This document shows positions 45,734-55,465 of a stretch of 64,000 nucleotides of DNA, piece by piece. The position numbers were made by a program, and so were the translations under genes. The stretch is from FEN-1279 sp964501535 (GTDB lineage: Bacteria; Bacteroidota; Ignavibacteria; Tepidaquicellales; Tepidaquicellaceae): positions 620,001-684,000 of the forward strand of contig CAZCSV010000001.1 of the NCBI GenBank assembly GCA_964501535.1, in the 5' to 3' direction. Position 1 is the first letter of the stretch. Every line of letters starts with the position of its first letter. Below the pieces are notes generated by a model, which saw nothing but the letters and a program-made list of their open reading frames with translations, was not told the origin of the DNA and searched no databases.

Positions 45734-46873
45734 ATGAATTCCTATTCAAAAATATTTATAATTGCCGGTGAAGCTTCAGGTGATATGAACGGAGCATTGC
45801 TTGTCGGGGATATTATAAAAATAAATCCGAATATTTTTTTTGCTGGAATTGGAGGTCCAAAACTAAAAGAATTAAATGTAAAACTGCTGTATGAATATAA
45901 TACGGTGAATTATATCGGGTTTTCAAATGTGCTGAAAAATATCAGAAAAATCAGGAAAATACTGAATGAAATGGTTAAATACGTTGAAACACTCAATCCC
46001 GATATTATCATTCTAATCGACTTTCCGGGCTTTAATCTTAAATTCGCAGAATTAGTAAAGAAATTTTATAAAGGTAAAATAATATATTATATCTCACCTC
46101 AAATTTGGGCATGGCACAAAAACCGTATAGAAAAAATTAAAAAATATATTGACAGAATGCTCGTTATCTTACCATTTGAAGTCGAATTTTATAAAAAGCT
46201 GAACTACAAAGTTGACTACGTGGGACATCCATTGGTCAGAAAAATCAATAAATTCTTAGAATTAAACAAAAAAATTGATTCCGATAATTTGAATATTTGC
46301 TTACTGCCCGGTAGCAGATTGGAGGAAATCCAAAGAATCCTTCCTACGCTTACCTGCGTAACCGAAATGTTGAGGTCTGAATATAATGCTGAAATTAATT
46401 TAATATACCCTGAAAATATCAGTCCAATTATTTATAAAAAAATACTGAAAGGTAAATACTGTAATTTAATATCAAATAATGAAGATAATCACCTGAAAAT
46501 ATTATTGAATTCAGATTTAGTGCTAACAAAATTCGGTACTACCACATTGGAACTCACTTTATTAAATACCCCCTTTATTTCCGTTTATAAAGCGGGTAGC
46601 CTTAATTACTTTTTAGCAAAAATGCTTTCGAATGTCAAATATCTCTCAATGCCTAACATAATCTCGGGAAAACAAATTGTAAAAGAATTTATTCAGTCTG
46701 ATATGACAGCCGAAAATATTTTCAGGGAAGCCGAAAGAATTCTTACCGATAAATCTTATAAGGATAAGATGTTAACAGGTTTCAGAGAAGTTCAGAATAT
46801 TTTCAATAACACTGCCGTAAACCAATCAGCAGCTGAAATCATCATGGGAGAATTACAAGACTCTATACAATGA
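45734..46873 (+). CDS. lpxB: Lipid-A-disaccharide synthase
   Basis: 379 residues, family GT19. It joins UDP-diacylglucosamine and lipid X in lipid A synthesis at the inner membrane. N-terminal GEASGDMNGALLVGDI (about 12-27), SPQIWAWHKNRIEKIKKYID (about 117-136) and the GHPLV motif are typical. First gene of an envelope operon: lpxK overlaps it by 4 bp. Confidence 0.96.
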   Translation: MNSYSKIFIIAGEASGDMNGALLVGDIIKINPNIFFAGIGGPKLKELNVKLLYEYNTVNYIGFSNVLKNIRKIRKILNEMVKYVETLNPDIIILIDFPGFNLKFAELVKKFYKGKIIYYISPQIWAWHKNRIEKIKKYIDRMLVILPFEVEFYKKLNYKVDYVGHPLVRKINKFLELNKKIDSDNLNICLLPGSRLEEIQRILPTLTCVTEMLRSEYNAEINLIYPENISPIIYKKILKGKYCNLISNNEDNHLKILLNSDLVLTKFGTTTLELTLLNTPFISVYKAGSLNYFLAKMLSNVKYLSMPNIISGKQIVKEFIQSDMTAENIFREAERILTDKSYKDKMLTGFREVQNIFNNTAVNQSAAEIIMGELQDSIQ

Positions 46874-47910
46874 TTAATTTTTTAAGAATATTGCTCCTGC
46901 CGATTTCATTAATATATTTATCGGCAATTTCTCTTAGAAATTTCTTTTACGATAAGGGAATTTTCAAATCCCATAAGATATCTAAACCTGTGATTTCGAT
47001 AGGAAACATATCAACCGGAGGCACAGGGAAAAGCCCTTTTACTGTTTTCTTGACAGAATATTTTATTCATAACAACATTATACCTGCTGTTATATCAAGA
47101 GGTTATAAGGGTAAATCAAAAAATATTGAAATAGTCTTCGATGGCTCGGAAATCACATCAGAACACGAGAAATGTGGGGACGAGCCCCTGATGATAGCTA
47201 ATATATTGTCATTATGCAAAAAGAAATTTTTTGTTGCAAAGGGAAGCGACAGAGTTAAGACTGCCGAATTTGTAATTGATAAATTTAATCCCGATGTTTT
47301 AATTCTCGACGATGCTTATCAGCACAGGAAAATCAAACGCGATTTGGATATTGTTTTAATAGACGCGGAAGAATTTATCGATGACAGATTTCTTCATTCA
47401 GTTGTATTACCAGCTGGAAATCTGAGAGAATATAACATGAGAAGAGCAAATATTATCATACAAAATAATAAGTTTAAAAATTTTGAAAAAATAGATAAGC
47501 TGGAAAAATTTACCGGTGAAGTTTTTATGCTCAGTTATAAGGTAGCCGGATTCTTCGATTTGAATAATATTTCTTACGAAATAGACGGGAAAGATGTTCG
47601 TGCATTTGCAGGAATTGCAAAACCTCAACCGTTCTTTGATGAATTAAAAAAATACAATTGTAATATTATCGATGCAATACTTTTTAGAGACCATCACAAT
47701 TATACAATTAAAGATATTTTAAAAATTAAGTCGAAAGCAACAAAAGATAATATATTTATAACCACAGAAAAAGATTTTATTAAAATTAAATGTTTTCACG
47801 ATTTCCTGAAATATTTCAATGTTTTATTTATGAAAATTGAATTAAATTTGGAAAACTCAGACAAGTTTTTTGAAATTGTTAAAGATGAATTGAAGAAATA
47901 TAATTATTGA
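46870..47910 (+). CDS. lpxK: Tetraacyldisaccharide 4'-kinase
   Basis: 346 residues, phosphorylates the 4' position of the lipid A disaccharide. The family's membrane-embedded P-loop GNISTGGTGKSPF (about 43-55) and the DDAYQHR region (about 140-146, catalytic Asp and His) are present. An N-terminal hydrophobic helix (about 3-22) anchors it. It overlaps lpxB by 4 bp, and the DUF4292 lipoprotein follows after 4 bp. Confidence 0.95.
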   Translation: MINFLRILLLPISLIYLSAISLRNFFYDKGIFKSHKISKPVISIGNISTGGTGKSPFTVFLTEYFIHNNIIPAVISRGYKGKSKNIEIVFDGSEITSEHEKCGDEPLMIANILSLCKKKFFVAKGSDRVKTAEFVIDKFNPDVLILDDAYQHRKIKRDLDIVLIDAEEFIDDRFLHSVVLPAGNLREYNMRRANIIIQNNKFKNFEKIDKLEKFTGEVFMLSYKVAGFFDLNNISYEIDGKDVRAFAGIAKPQPFFDELKKYNCNIIDAILFRDHHNYTIKDILKIKSKATKDNIFITTEKDFIKIKCFHDFLKYFNVLFMKIELNLENSDKFFEIVKDELKKYNY

Positions 47911-47914
47911 AAAA

Positions 47915-48727
47915 ATGAAAATCATATTAAAAAATAAAAGATACTTTATCTGTTTTTTTATAATTTTATGCCTTTTAATTTTTAGTTCTTGTTCTTCCAC
48001 AAGTAACATTGAAAACGAGAATGGCCAGGCAAATATCGTGTTGCTGTCTCCGGGTGAGCTAAAAGCTAAAATTAACGAAAAGTCTTCACATTTGACCTCA
48101 GTCGACTGCGAAGGCGATATCAATATTGATTCACCGGAAATAAACAGCTCCGGAAGCATAACAATGAGTATTTTGAAACCCGATAGCATTTATTCTAAAC
48201 TTGAAGGCCCTTTCGGTATCAGCATAGCTCGTTTTCTGATTACCAGAAACAACTTCATTTATCATAATATCAGAGATAATTATGTAATAAAAGGTCCTTC
48301 CACAACGCTTAATCTGGGTTCTGTTCTGAGATTGAGAGTAAGTTTCGACGATTTATTGAACGGTTATACTTCATCGTTTCACTTTGACGATACTTCATCT
48401 GCAAATTCAGTAGTTGCAATAGAGAAAAGTAATTATATTCTTAAAATCAAACAGGATGAACAGACAAAAGTGTATCTGGTAAATGCATATGATTATTACG
48501 TGGAAAGATACGAAATATTTGATAAATCCGGGAAGACAATACTGCAGATACAATATTCTGATTTTGAAAAAAAACTGAATATATTTACACCTAAGAATAT
48601 TTATATTACCAATCCCGGTGAGAAACAAAATCTCTGGATAAGCTTTGGTAATAAATCATTCAACAGCAACCGCTTGAAATTTAAAATGTCTATTCCGAAA
48701 AGCGCAAAAATTATAGAATGGCAATGA
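47915..48727 (+). CDS. DUF4292 lipoprotein (LolA/LolB-like fold)
   Basis: 270 residues. The signal sequence ends in a lipobox-like FSSC with the Cys near residue 26. The mature part alternates beta strands with hydrophobic faces and matches what I recall of the Bacteroidota family DUF4292, lipoproteins thought to resemble LolB/LolA lipid carriers. In Bacteroidota it is commonly next to an EnvC-like gene, as here: it overlaps that gene by 10 bp. A lipoprotein- or LPS-insertion role is plausible but unproven. Confidence 0.8.
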   Translation: MKIILKNKRYFICFFIILCLLIFSSCSSTSNIENENGQANIVLLSPGELKAKINEKSSHLTSVDCEGDINIDSPEINSSGSITMSILKPDSIYSKLEGPFGISIARFLITRNNFIYHNIRDNYVIKGPSTTLNLGSVLRLRVSFDDLLNGYTSSFHFDDTSSANSVVAIEKSNYILKIKQDEQTKVYLVNAYDYYVERYEIFDKSGKTILQIQYSDFEKKLNIFTPKNIYITNPGEKQNLWISFGNKSFNSNRLKFKMSIPKSAKIIEWQ

Positions 48728-49899
48728 AATTAATATACTTATTAATACTTGTCTGTATCTGGAACTGTTCCGTCTCTTTCGCCGATTATAATTATAAAGA
48801 GGACCTGACAAAACAAATCAATATATACAAATATGACATAGAAAAACTAAATACACGTATACTGGAAATTAAAAATCAGATTAAAGATTACAGCGGGAAG
48901 CTTAAAATACTTAATGACAGCATTATTATACTGTCAACATACGTGGAAAAATCAACCAGCCCGCTGATTTCCGACCCGAAGAATAAATATCTTACTGACG
49001 AAGCAAGACTAATCAGAGCAATAGACAGAATCCAGAAATTAAAAAACGATTTTTTAAAAAAGATTTTATGGCTGTATAAACACGGAAACGATTATAATTC
49101 GCAAATTTTGTTTTCTTCGAAATCCTTCAATGACTTTTACGTTAAACTTGCGTATCTGAATAAAATTTCGGAAATGAGGAAAAAGGATTTTGATAAATTA
49201 AAAAAAGAATTGCTTGTTCTCGAAGAGAAAAGAAGACTTTCGAGATTAAACAGGATAGATTATCTGAAATATATTAAGGAAAAAAAAGAAAGCCACAAAA
49301 CGTTGTTAGAACAAAAAACAAATCTCGAAAATTCAATCGCTTCTTTAAAAATTGAAACAGAAATGATAGAAAGACAGATTGAAAGAAAAAATGTGTTCAT
49401 AGATAAAATTGAAAGGGAGTTGTTTAATTTCAACATCTCTACAATATATAAAATTGAACAGTCTCCAAATTATTCGGGAAAACCAATCTGGGAGTTAAGG
49501 GGTAAGCTGATTCTTCCGGTTCAAAGCGTAAATATACTTTTTGATTTCGGAAAATCAACTAATCCGGAAACAAAGACAATAACCTACAACAACGGTATAG
49601 ACGTTTCAATCTCAAAAGGCTCCGAAGTTAAATGTGTTTCGGATGGAAAAGTTGAAATGATTTCTTATTTACCTTATTTCGGAAATATTATTATAATTAA
49701 CCACGAAGGAAACTACAGGAGTGTCTATGCAATAATTAAGGATATTAGCGTGCAAGTTAACGGATATGTCCGTACAGGTGAAATTATAGCACGGACTTCA
49801 GAAAATAACAACGGTCAGTGCTTTCACTTCGAACTGTGGAAGGATAACTCCCCTCTTGACCCGAAACAATGGATTAGAAGAGGAGTAAATATAAATTAA
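48718..49899 (+). CDS. EnvC-like murein hydrolase activator (degenerate M23 domain)
   Basis: 393 residues: signal peptide (about 1-21), a long coiled coil (about 25-240), and an M23/LytM domain (about 280-385). The zinc-ligand motifs of active M23 enzymes are changed: the first His of HxxxD is Asn (NNGIDV), and HLH is CFH (QCFHFEL). The domain should therefore not cut peptidoglycan but activate amidases, as EnvC does. The two best-known features of EnvC, coiled coil and degenerate LytM, are both here. It overlaps the DUF4292 lipoprotein and is followed within 1 bp by GT2. Confidence 0.88.
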   Translation: MAMKLIYLLILVCIWNCSVSFADYNYKEDLTKQINIYKYDIEKLNTRILEIKNQIKDYSGKLKILNDSIIILSTYVEKSTSPLISDPKNKYLTDEARLIRAIDRIQKLKNDFLKKILWLYKHGNDYNSQILFSSKSFNDFYVKLAYLNKISEMRKKDFDKLKKELLVLEEKRRLSRLNRIDYLKYIKEKKESHKTLLEQKTNLENSIASLKIETEMIERQIERKNVFIDKIERELFNFNISTIYKIEQSPNYSGKPIWELRGKLILPVQSVNILFDFGKSTNPETKTITYNNGIDVSISKGSEVKCVSDGKVEMISYLPYFGNIIIINHEGNYRSVYAIIKDISVQVNGYVRTGEIIARTSENNNGQCFHFELWKDNSPLDPKQWIRRGVNIN

Positions 49900-49900
49900 A

Positions 49901-50557
49901 ATGAAGTTAAATAATTCAATAGTTTCTGTATCGGTAATAATTACCGCTTATAACAGAAAAGATAAAATACTCAGAGCAATAAATTCAGTCCTGAATCAAA
50001 CATTCAAATCCTTTGAAATAATTATCGTGGATGATGGCAGTACCGATGGCACGGAAAAAATTTTGTTCCCTCTTTTGAAAAAATACGATTTTATAAAATA
50101 CATTAGACATAGTAACAGGCATACCGCATTATCACTAAATACAGGAATTCATATTGCCTCGGGTAAATATATCACTTTCCTTGATTCAGATGATGAATAC
50201 GAAAGAAAACATCTGGAATACCGTATTAAATACTTCATTAATAATCCCAAGACTAAACTGATTCATACAACATGCAAATTTATAGGAAAAAAAAATGACT
50301 TGCTCGTTCCTGATGCAAGAAATCCTGAGAAGCTGATTCATCTAAGCAAATGCATAATTGGTGCGACATTCTTCGGAACGAAAACAGCATTTGGGTACAA
50401 AGGTTATAGAAATTGTTACGGCTATGATTATGATTTTTTTATTCGGAATAAAAAAAAGTTTAAAATAAAAAAACTGGACATACCTACATATATATACCAC
50501 CGTGATTCAAAAGACAGCGTATTAACTGATATGAAAAAAAAATATTATAATGGATAA
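49901..50557 (+). CDS. Glycosyltransferase family 2
   Basis: 218 residues, a compact GT-A domain. VSVIITAYNRKDK (about 9-21), the DDGSTDGT nucleotide site (about 44-51) and the metal-binding DSDDE (about 91-95) are intact, but the C-terminal part is short and ends in a Lys-rich tail. It would add a sugar to a surface glycan or LPS. It overlaps ribD by 8 bp, so translation is coupled. Confidence 0.9.
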   Translation: MKLNNSIVSVSVIITAYNRKDKILRAINSVLNQTFKSFEIIIVDDGSTDGTEKILFPLLKKYDFIKYIRHSNRHTALSLNTGIHIASGKYITFLDSDDEYERKHLEYRIKYFINNPKTKLIHTTCKFIGKKNDLLVPDARNPEKLIHLSKCIIGATFFGTKTAFGYKGYRNCYGYDYDFFIRNKKKFKIKKLDIPTYIYHRDSKDSVLTDMKKKYYNG

Positions 50558-51578
50558 AAATATATTTTATATAAACGAATGCATTAAACTTGCCAGAAAA
50601 GGGATAGGTAATGTTTCTCCAAATCCACTCGTAGGATGTTTAATCGAGAAAAACGGAAAAATTATAGGGAAAGGATTCCATAAACAATTCGGAGAATCTC
50701 ATGCCGAAGTTAATGCAATAAATGATGCAAAAAAAAATGGCTATAAATTAAAAAATTCTACCCTGTATATAAACCTCGAACCTTGCTCACACTATGGCAA
50801 AACCCCTCCTTGCACTGATTTTATAATCAAAGAAAAAATTTCACAAGTCGTAATTGGTATGAAAGACCCAAATCCGGATGTTAACGGAAAAGGTATAGAA
50901 AAGCTCAAAAAAGAAGGACTCACAGTAACCTGCGGTGTGCTGAAAAAAGAATGTGAAGAACTGAACAGATTCTTTATCAAAAATATTACAAAAAAAATCC
51001 CGTATGTTACTTTAAAAATTGCTCAGAGCATAGACGGAAGAATTGCTTTGAAAAATAACAAATCGAAATATATCACGTGCTCAGAATCCATTAAATTCGT
51101 TCATAAATTGCGTAACGAATATGATGCCGTACTTATTGGGAAAAATACCGCACTTCTTGATAATCCTTCTTTAACGGTCAGATACGTTAAGGGAAGAAAT
51201 CCATATAGAGTAGTGATAGATGGGAATATGAAACTGCCTGAGAAACTTAAAATTTTTACTGATGATAATACTGATAAAACAATAATAATTAATTCCCCTT
51301 TCAACGGAAAAATACCGTTGATTAGTATCCTTAAAACATTACATAAATTAAATATTTCAAGCGTATTGGTAGAAGGCGGAGCTAACGTCTTTTCGCAGTT
51401 TATTGAAAAAAATCTCTTTGATGATATATATTTCATGGTTGCTCCAAAAATAATCGGAAATGGTATTTCGGCATTCAGGGATTTTAAAATTACTACTTTA
51501 TCAAATGCAAAAAAATTATTTTTGTATAACTCATTTTCCTCGGGAAGTGACCAAATTTTATATTATAAAAAAATCTAA
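50550..51578 (+). CDS. ribD: Bifunctional riboflavin deaminase/reductase RibD
   Basis: 342 residues. The N-terminal deaminase has its zinc site His51-Ala-Glu53 (HAEVNA), Cys79 and Cys88 (PCSHYGKTPPC). The C-terminal reductase (about 145-340) carries the NADPH-binding GKNTALLDNPSLTVR and the VEGGANVFSQFIE motif. It catalyses the second and third steps of riboflavin synthesis. ribE follows by 11 bp. I see no FMN riboswitch; the overlap with the GT gene leaves no leader. Confidence 0.97.
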   Translation: MDKNIFYINECIKLARKGIGNVSPNPLVGCLIEKNGKIIGKGFHKQFGESHAEVNAINDAKKNGYKLKNSTLYINLEPCSHYGKTPPCTDFIIKEKISQVVIGMKDPNPDVNGKGIEKLKKEGLTVTCGVLKKECEELNRFFIKNITKKIPYVTLKIAQSIDGRIALKNNKSKYITCSESIKFVHKLRNEYDAVLIGKNTALLDNPSLTVRYVKGRNPYRVVIDGNMKLPEKLKIFTDDNTDKTIIINSPFNGKIPLISILKTLHKLNISSVLVEGGANVFSQFIEKNLFDDIYFMVAPKIIGNGISAFRDFKITTLSNAKKLFLYNSFSSGSDQILYYKKI

Positions 51579-51589
51579 AAAATTATAAA

Positions 51590-52216
51590 GTGTTTACAGG
51601 TATAGTAACCGATATGGGTAAGATAATTGCCAACAAACCCAAAGGCGACAGTATTAAATTTCTGGTCGAGCCTACAAAAAGGCAATATTTAAGCGATATA
51701 AAAACGGGCGACAGTATATCCATTAACGGAGCTTGTATGACAATCGAAGCAAAAAAAGGAAATAAGTTTGAATTCACCACGATTAAGGAATCTCTGAGCA
51801 AGACAAACCTTGGTGATTTGAAAAAAGGCAGCTTCGTTAATCTGGAAAAACCGATGAAAATAAATTCAAAACTTGATGGTCATATTGTACAGGGACACGT
51901 GGATGCTACGGGAATAGTGAAGAAAATAAATAAACTTAAAGACAGCTGGGAATTTTTTATCGAGTTCTCATCAAAGTTCAGGGACAACATAATATATGTC
52001 GGCTCGATATCGGTAAACGGTGTCAGCCTTACAGTAGCTCAAATAGAAAAGGAAACAAAAAAATCGGTATTGATTAAAGTAGCTATTATACCCCATACAT
52101 TCGACGTGACAAATTTTAAATATTTCAAAATCGGTACAAGAGTGAACATTGAATTCGATATGATGGGAAAATATGTGATGAGGAAACTCGAAGGACTAAA
52201 AAAGCTTAAGAAGTAA
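51590..52216 (+). CDS. ribE: Riboflavin synthase alpha chain
   Basis: 208 residues, two homologous barrels that dismutate 6,7-dimethyl-8-ribityllumazine. The N-terminus MFTGIVTDMG is canonical when read from GTG 51590. The first-barrel SINGACMTI and the second-barrel SVNGVSLTV are in place, as is the joint LDGHIVQGHVDATG. It pairs with ribD; ribBA and ribH are not here. The 3' end overlaps the convergent GT9 gene by 11 bp. Confidence 0.96.
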   Translation: MFTGIVTDMGKIIANKPKGDSIKFLVEPTKRQYLSDIKTGDSISINGACMTIEAKKGNKFEFTTIKESLSKTNLGDLKKGSFVNLEKPMKINSKLDGHIVQGHVDATGIVKKINKLKDSWEFFIEFSSKFRDNIIYVGSISVNGVSLTVAQIEKETKKSVLIKVAIIPHTFDVTNFKYFKIGTRVNIEFDMMGKYVMRKLEGLKKLKK

Positions 52217-53258
52217 TCGATTTCATTACCTCAAGTGCAATATCTGTTTCATCAATCCGGTTCATGCAGTCGAAACTCTTAATCGGACATTTGTTTCCTC
52301 CGTGGATACCGCATGGTCTGCACTTCAACCCGTTAATCTGAAAAATTATATCGTTTTTTCCGTAAGGATAAAATCCAAACTCGGGAATAGTAGCGCCAAA
52401 TAAAGCTATTACTTTTGTTCCTACTGCATTAGCTAAATGCATCGGTGCTGAATCGTTCGTTACCAATACTTTCGAACGCCTGATAAGCTCGGAAGACTGT
52501 AAAAATGTCAGTTTACCCGCTGCGTTATAAACTTTAAAATTTTTGCATAAAACCTTTATCTTTGCACATAATCCGAAATCATCCTCACCTCCCATCAATA
52601 CTACTTTTACATTGATGTCATTTAATATATTCATCAATTTTATGAATTTTAATTCCGGATATGCTTTCGTATACCAGACAGAGCCCGGAGAAACTGTAAT
52701 AAATTTTTCGTCTTCACTTATTTTAAAACTCTTTAATAACGTATCGACTGTATATATGTCTTTTTCCGAAGGAAATAATTTCGGTGGAATAATTTCATTT
52801 ATCACTATCCCCAGCGGGACAAGCAGACTCAAATTCCTCACAATCTCGTGAACATTCTTATTGTAAATTACTTTTATCTTATATTTTGAAGATAGTACGG
52901 AAGTGTCAAACGAAACAGTATCCTTGACCTTCGATAAATATGAAATCATCGTGCTTCGCAATGACCTGTGCGGAGAAATAATTAAATCAAATTCCTTGCT
53001 TTTGATTTTTTTAATCAATTTACGGAACTGAAAAATACCTTTTTGCGAATCTTTTTTATCATAAATAATTATATCATCCAAATATGGATTATTTTCGAGA
53101 ATGGATGCCACATTTGGAATACATAAAAATGATATTCTGGATTCTTGATATTTCTCTTTAATCGCTTCTAATAATGGAAGAGTTAATATCACGTCACCCG
53201 CAAAAGCAGTCTGAATAATCAGAATATTCTTAAAAATCTTATTGCTTTGGTTTATCAT
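52206..53258 (-). CDS. Glycosyltransferase family 9 (heptosyltransferase-like)
   Basis: 350 residues, GT-B fold. TAFAGDVILTLPLLEAIKEK-type N-terminus (about 12-31), VTNDSAPMHLANAVG (about 258-272) as nucleotide-sugar site, and a Cys-rich end (CRPCGIHGG, KCPI, DCMN). Works in LPS core assembly or a related glycan. The start lies inside the end of the acyltransferase gene (20-bp overlap), suggesting one transcript. Paralogue of the GT9 at 24-25 kb. Confidence 0.88.
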   Translation of the reverse strand: MINQSNKIFKNILIIQTAFAGDVILTLPLLEAIKEKYQESRISFLCIPNVASILENNPYLDDIIIYDKKDSQKGIFQFRKLIKKIKSKEFDLIISPHRSLRSTMISYLSKVKDTVSFDTSVLSSKYKIKVIYNKNVHEIVRNLSLLVPLGIVINEIIPPKLFPSEKDIYTVDTLLKSFKISEDEKFITVSPGSVWYTKAYPELKFIKLMNILNDINVKVVLMGGEDDFGLCAKIKVLCKNFKVYNAAGKLTFLQSSELIRRSKVLVTNDSAPMHLANAVGTKVIALFGATIPEFGFYPYGKNDIIFQINGLKCRPCGIHGGNKCPIKSFDCMNRIDETDIALEVMKSITS

Positions 53259-54134
53259 CCTTTATATGCTTAAACCTTCTGTGAAACCAGAGCCATTGGT
53301 CGGGATTTTCCCTAATTACATTTTCCAGCTTTTTATTAATTCTCTCTGTCAGTTTCATAATATTTTCATCGTTGTATTCTTTCAAATCATCATATTCGAT
53401 TTTATCGACTGTAATATAATAAGTATAATTTGGAAGTCTTATTGAATATGCAAAAATCAATTCGGTTTTGAATTTCAAAGCCATCTTAGCCGGACCTGAA
53501 AAAGTTGCAACCTTATGCCCGAAGAAATCGGCATAAACTGAATATACGGGATGTGCTGACTGGTCAACCAAAAAACAGACAATCTCGTTTCTTAATATTT
53601 TCTTGAATACACTTCTTATCGGCGCACCAACCGGTATTATCTCGTTCCCGCTTATTTCCCTGTAATAGTTCAGCTTGTTATCCACGAATTTATTGGATTG
53701 TGTCTTGGCAAGTACGTTCAGTTTACTTCTGAAAATCTTTGCGTATGAAAAAGCCGTCAGTTCCCAGTTCGATATGTGACCGCTTATGAAAAATACCCCG
53801 TGCCCTTTTTTAAGAGCCTGCACTATCAGGTGAGACTGCTCAAAGGAAATAAAAGTATCTAAAAGCTCCTTCCTCATTTTCGGCATATATAGTATTTCGA
53901 AAAGATTTATACCGAGATTGATATAACATTTCCTTAATATATCATTCTTCCATTTTTCGTCCTTTTTTGGAAAGCAGAGGGTAAGATTATTGAGTGCTAC
54001 ATCTTTCCTTATAGGAATTAGATAAAAAAAAACAACCCCAGGAGTTTACCGCTCTTCTGAACGACCTTCAGCGGAAGACGCCTTACAAAAAATCCTACCA
54101 ATAAAAATGCATATAGAGTCAGCCTGTCTTTCAT
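53239..54134 (-). pseudogene. lpxL: LpxL/HtrB-type lipid A acyltransferase split by a homopolymer frameshift
   Basis: Two adjoining frames make one enzyme. From ATG at 54134 the protein begins MKDRLTLYAFLLVGFF and reads a membrane helix, then stops at an A9 run (54024-54032, T9 on the coding strand). With one extra base in that run the frame continues as FFYLIPIRKDVALNNL and joins the downstream frame (start at 53886), giving about 298 residues, the usual length. The downstream part has the catalytic HxxxxE (HISNWE) and the family's C-terminal WLWFHRRFK motif. It would add a secondary acyl chain to lipid A. This may be a sequencing or assembly error, slippage-based phase variation, or a true pseudogene; a homopolymer makes the first two likely. 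Confidence 0.8.
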
Positions 54135-54213
54135 AATTTACAACTATAACAAATCTGAAATGATAATGAAAGGCTATTTTTTTACAACATTAAAACGATA
54201 AAACAATGTTTAA

Positions 54214-55425
54214 TTACTTAATAATCACCATTTTTTTTGTTTCTGTAAAATCTCCTGCTTCAAGTCTGTAAAAATAAATCCCGCTTGGATACTGCGTTGC
54301 ATCCCATTCTGCTTCGTATGTACCCGGAGTCTGCTTTTCATTTACAAGCGTTGCTTCCACTCTACCCACTAAATCGAATATCTCTAATAAAACAAAATTA
54401 TTTTTTGCTATCTGATATCTGATGTTAGTCTTAGGATTAAATGGATTTGGATAATTTTGCTCAAGCTTATATCCAAAAGGAATTTCAGTTGAAATATTTT
54501 TTATCCCGATAAACTCATTTAATGGGCGACGCCATATACCAGATGTAGCACCAGCAAAAACATAATTACTTGTAATTATAAGTGATTCTACATAGGTGGA
54601 ACCAATACCCTCATTTTTTTGAACCCAGGTTGAACCACCATCGGAAGAGAAGTAAATGCCATTACCACTTGTACCTGCAAAAATGTTTGAGCCACTCACA
54701 GCTAACGAATAAACACCTTTATTGTTCAATGATGTTTGAATCCATGTGGAACCATTATTTGTTGATTTATAAACACCTCTTGTTAATTCACCTGCAAAAA
54801 TTGTTGAACCCGAAGATGCCAGAGAAAAAATAGATTTATTATTTAAAGATGTAAGAACCCATGTTGTACCATTATTACTCGAAGAATAAACTCCGTATCC
54901 ACCAGCAAAAATATAATTACCGTTAGAAGTAAAACATAGTATTTCTTTATTTAAAGATGTAGTATTCCATGAGTAACCATTATTTGACGAAATCCATACT
55001 CCATCTCCATTATCAGTTGACTTATCATAAGTCGCTGCCAAAATATAAGAATTATGTACTAAAATAGATCCTATTCCTCTCCCTGTAATAGTTGCATCCC
55101 AACTATTACCATTATTAGATGATACATAGAATGCGCCATCATAAGTACTTGAATAACCAGCATAAATAAAAGAACTATTTGAAGCTAAAGAATAAACATA
55201 ACCCATATCTGGTGAAGTCTCGACCCAATTTAAACCCATATTTGATGATGTATAAACTCCACCCATTGAAGTACATTGACCAATAAAAATATACGTTCCA
55301 TTATATGTGATTGAATTAACTGCATTAATGAGAGGATCCATTAATACCCACTGACTGTAACAATTACTGTTTTTCAGTATAAAATTAAAAAAGAATATCA
55401 ATATGACAACTAATATCTTCTTCAT
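54214..55425 (-). CDS. Secreted beta-propeller protein with T9SS sorting tail
   Basis: 403 residues. Signal peptide (about 1-24), then about eight repeats with an NNGxTW or SNNGNSW core (BNR/YCF48-like), forming a propeller to about residue 310. A type A T9SS domain (about 322-403) follows: LEQNYPNPFNPKTNIRY to the end KKMVIIK. It should be exported through the T9SS and either attached to the outer face or released. A good Shine-Dalgarno (AAGGAG) precedes the start. Function unknown; such propellers often bind or hold other proteins. Confidence 0.9.
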   Translation of the reverse strand: MKKILVVILIFFFNFILKNSNCYSQWVLMDPLINAVNSITYNGTYIFIGQCTSMGGVYTSSNMGLNWVETSPDMGYVYSLASNSSFIYAGYSSTYDGAFYVSSNNGNSWDATITGRGIGSILVHNSYILAATYDKSTDNGDGVWISSNNGYSWNTTSLNKEILCFTSNGNYIFAGGYGVYSSSNNGTTWVLTSLNNKSIFSLASSGSTIFAGELTRGVYKSTNNGSTWIQTSLNNKGVYSLAVSGSNIFAGTSGNGIYFSSDGGSTWVQKNEGIGSTYVESLIITSNYVFAGATSGIWRRPLNEFIGIKNISTEIPFGYKLEQNYPNPFNPKTNIRYQIAKNNFVLLEIFDLVGRVEATLVNEKQTPGTYEAEWDATQYPSGIYFYRLEAGDFTETKKMVIIK

Positions 55426-55465
55426 CTTTTATTTCTCCTTTATTTTTAAAAAATTTTAATTCATT

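Noticed and set aside
50500..50549. FMN riboswitch before ribD
   Set aside because: ribD overlaps the glycosyltransferase gene, leaving no leader in which the riboswitch could sit.
53239..53886. A naturally short acyltransferase starting at 53886
   Set aside because: The upstream frame encodes the missing N-terminus and joins after a single-base change in an A9 run, restoring the family length.
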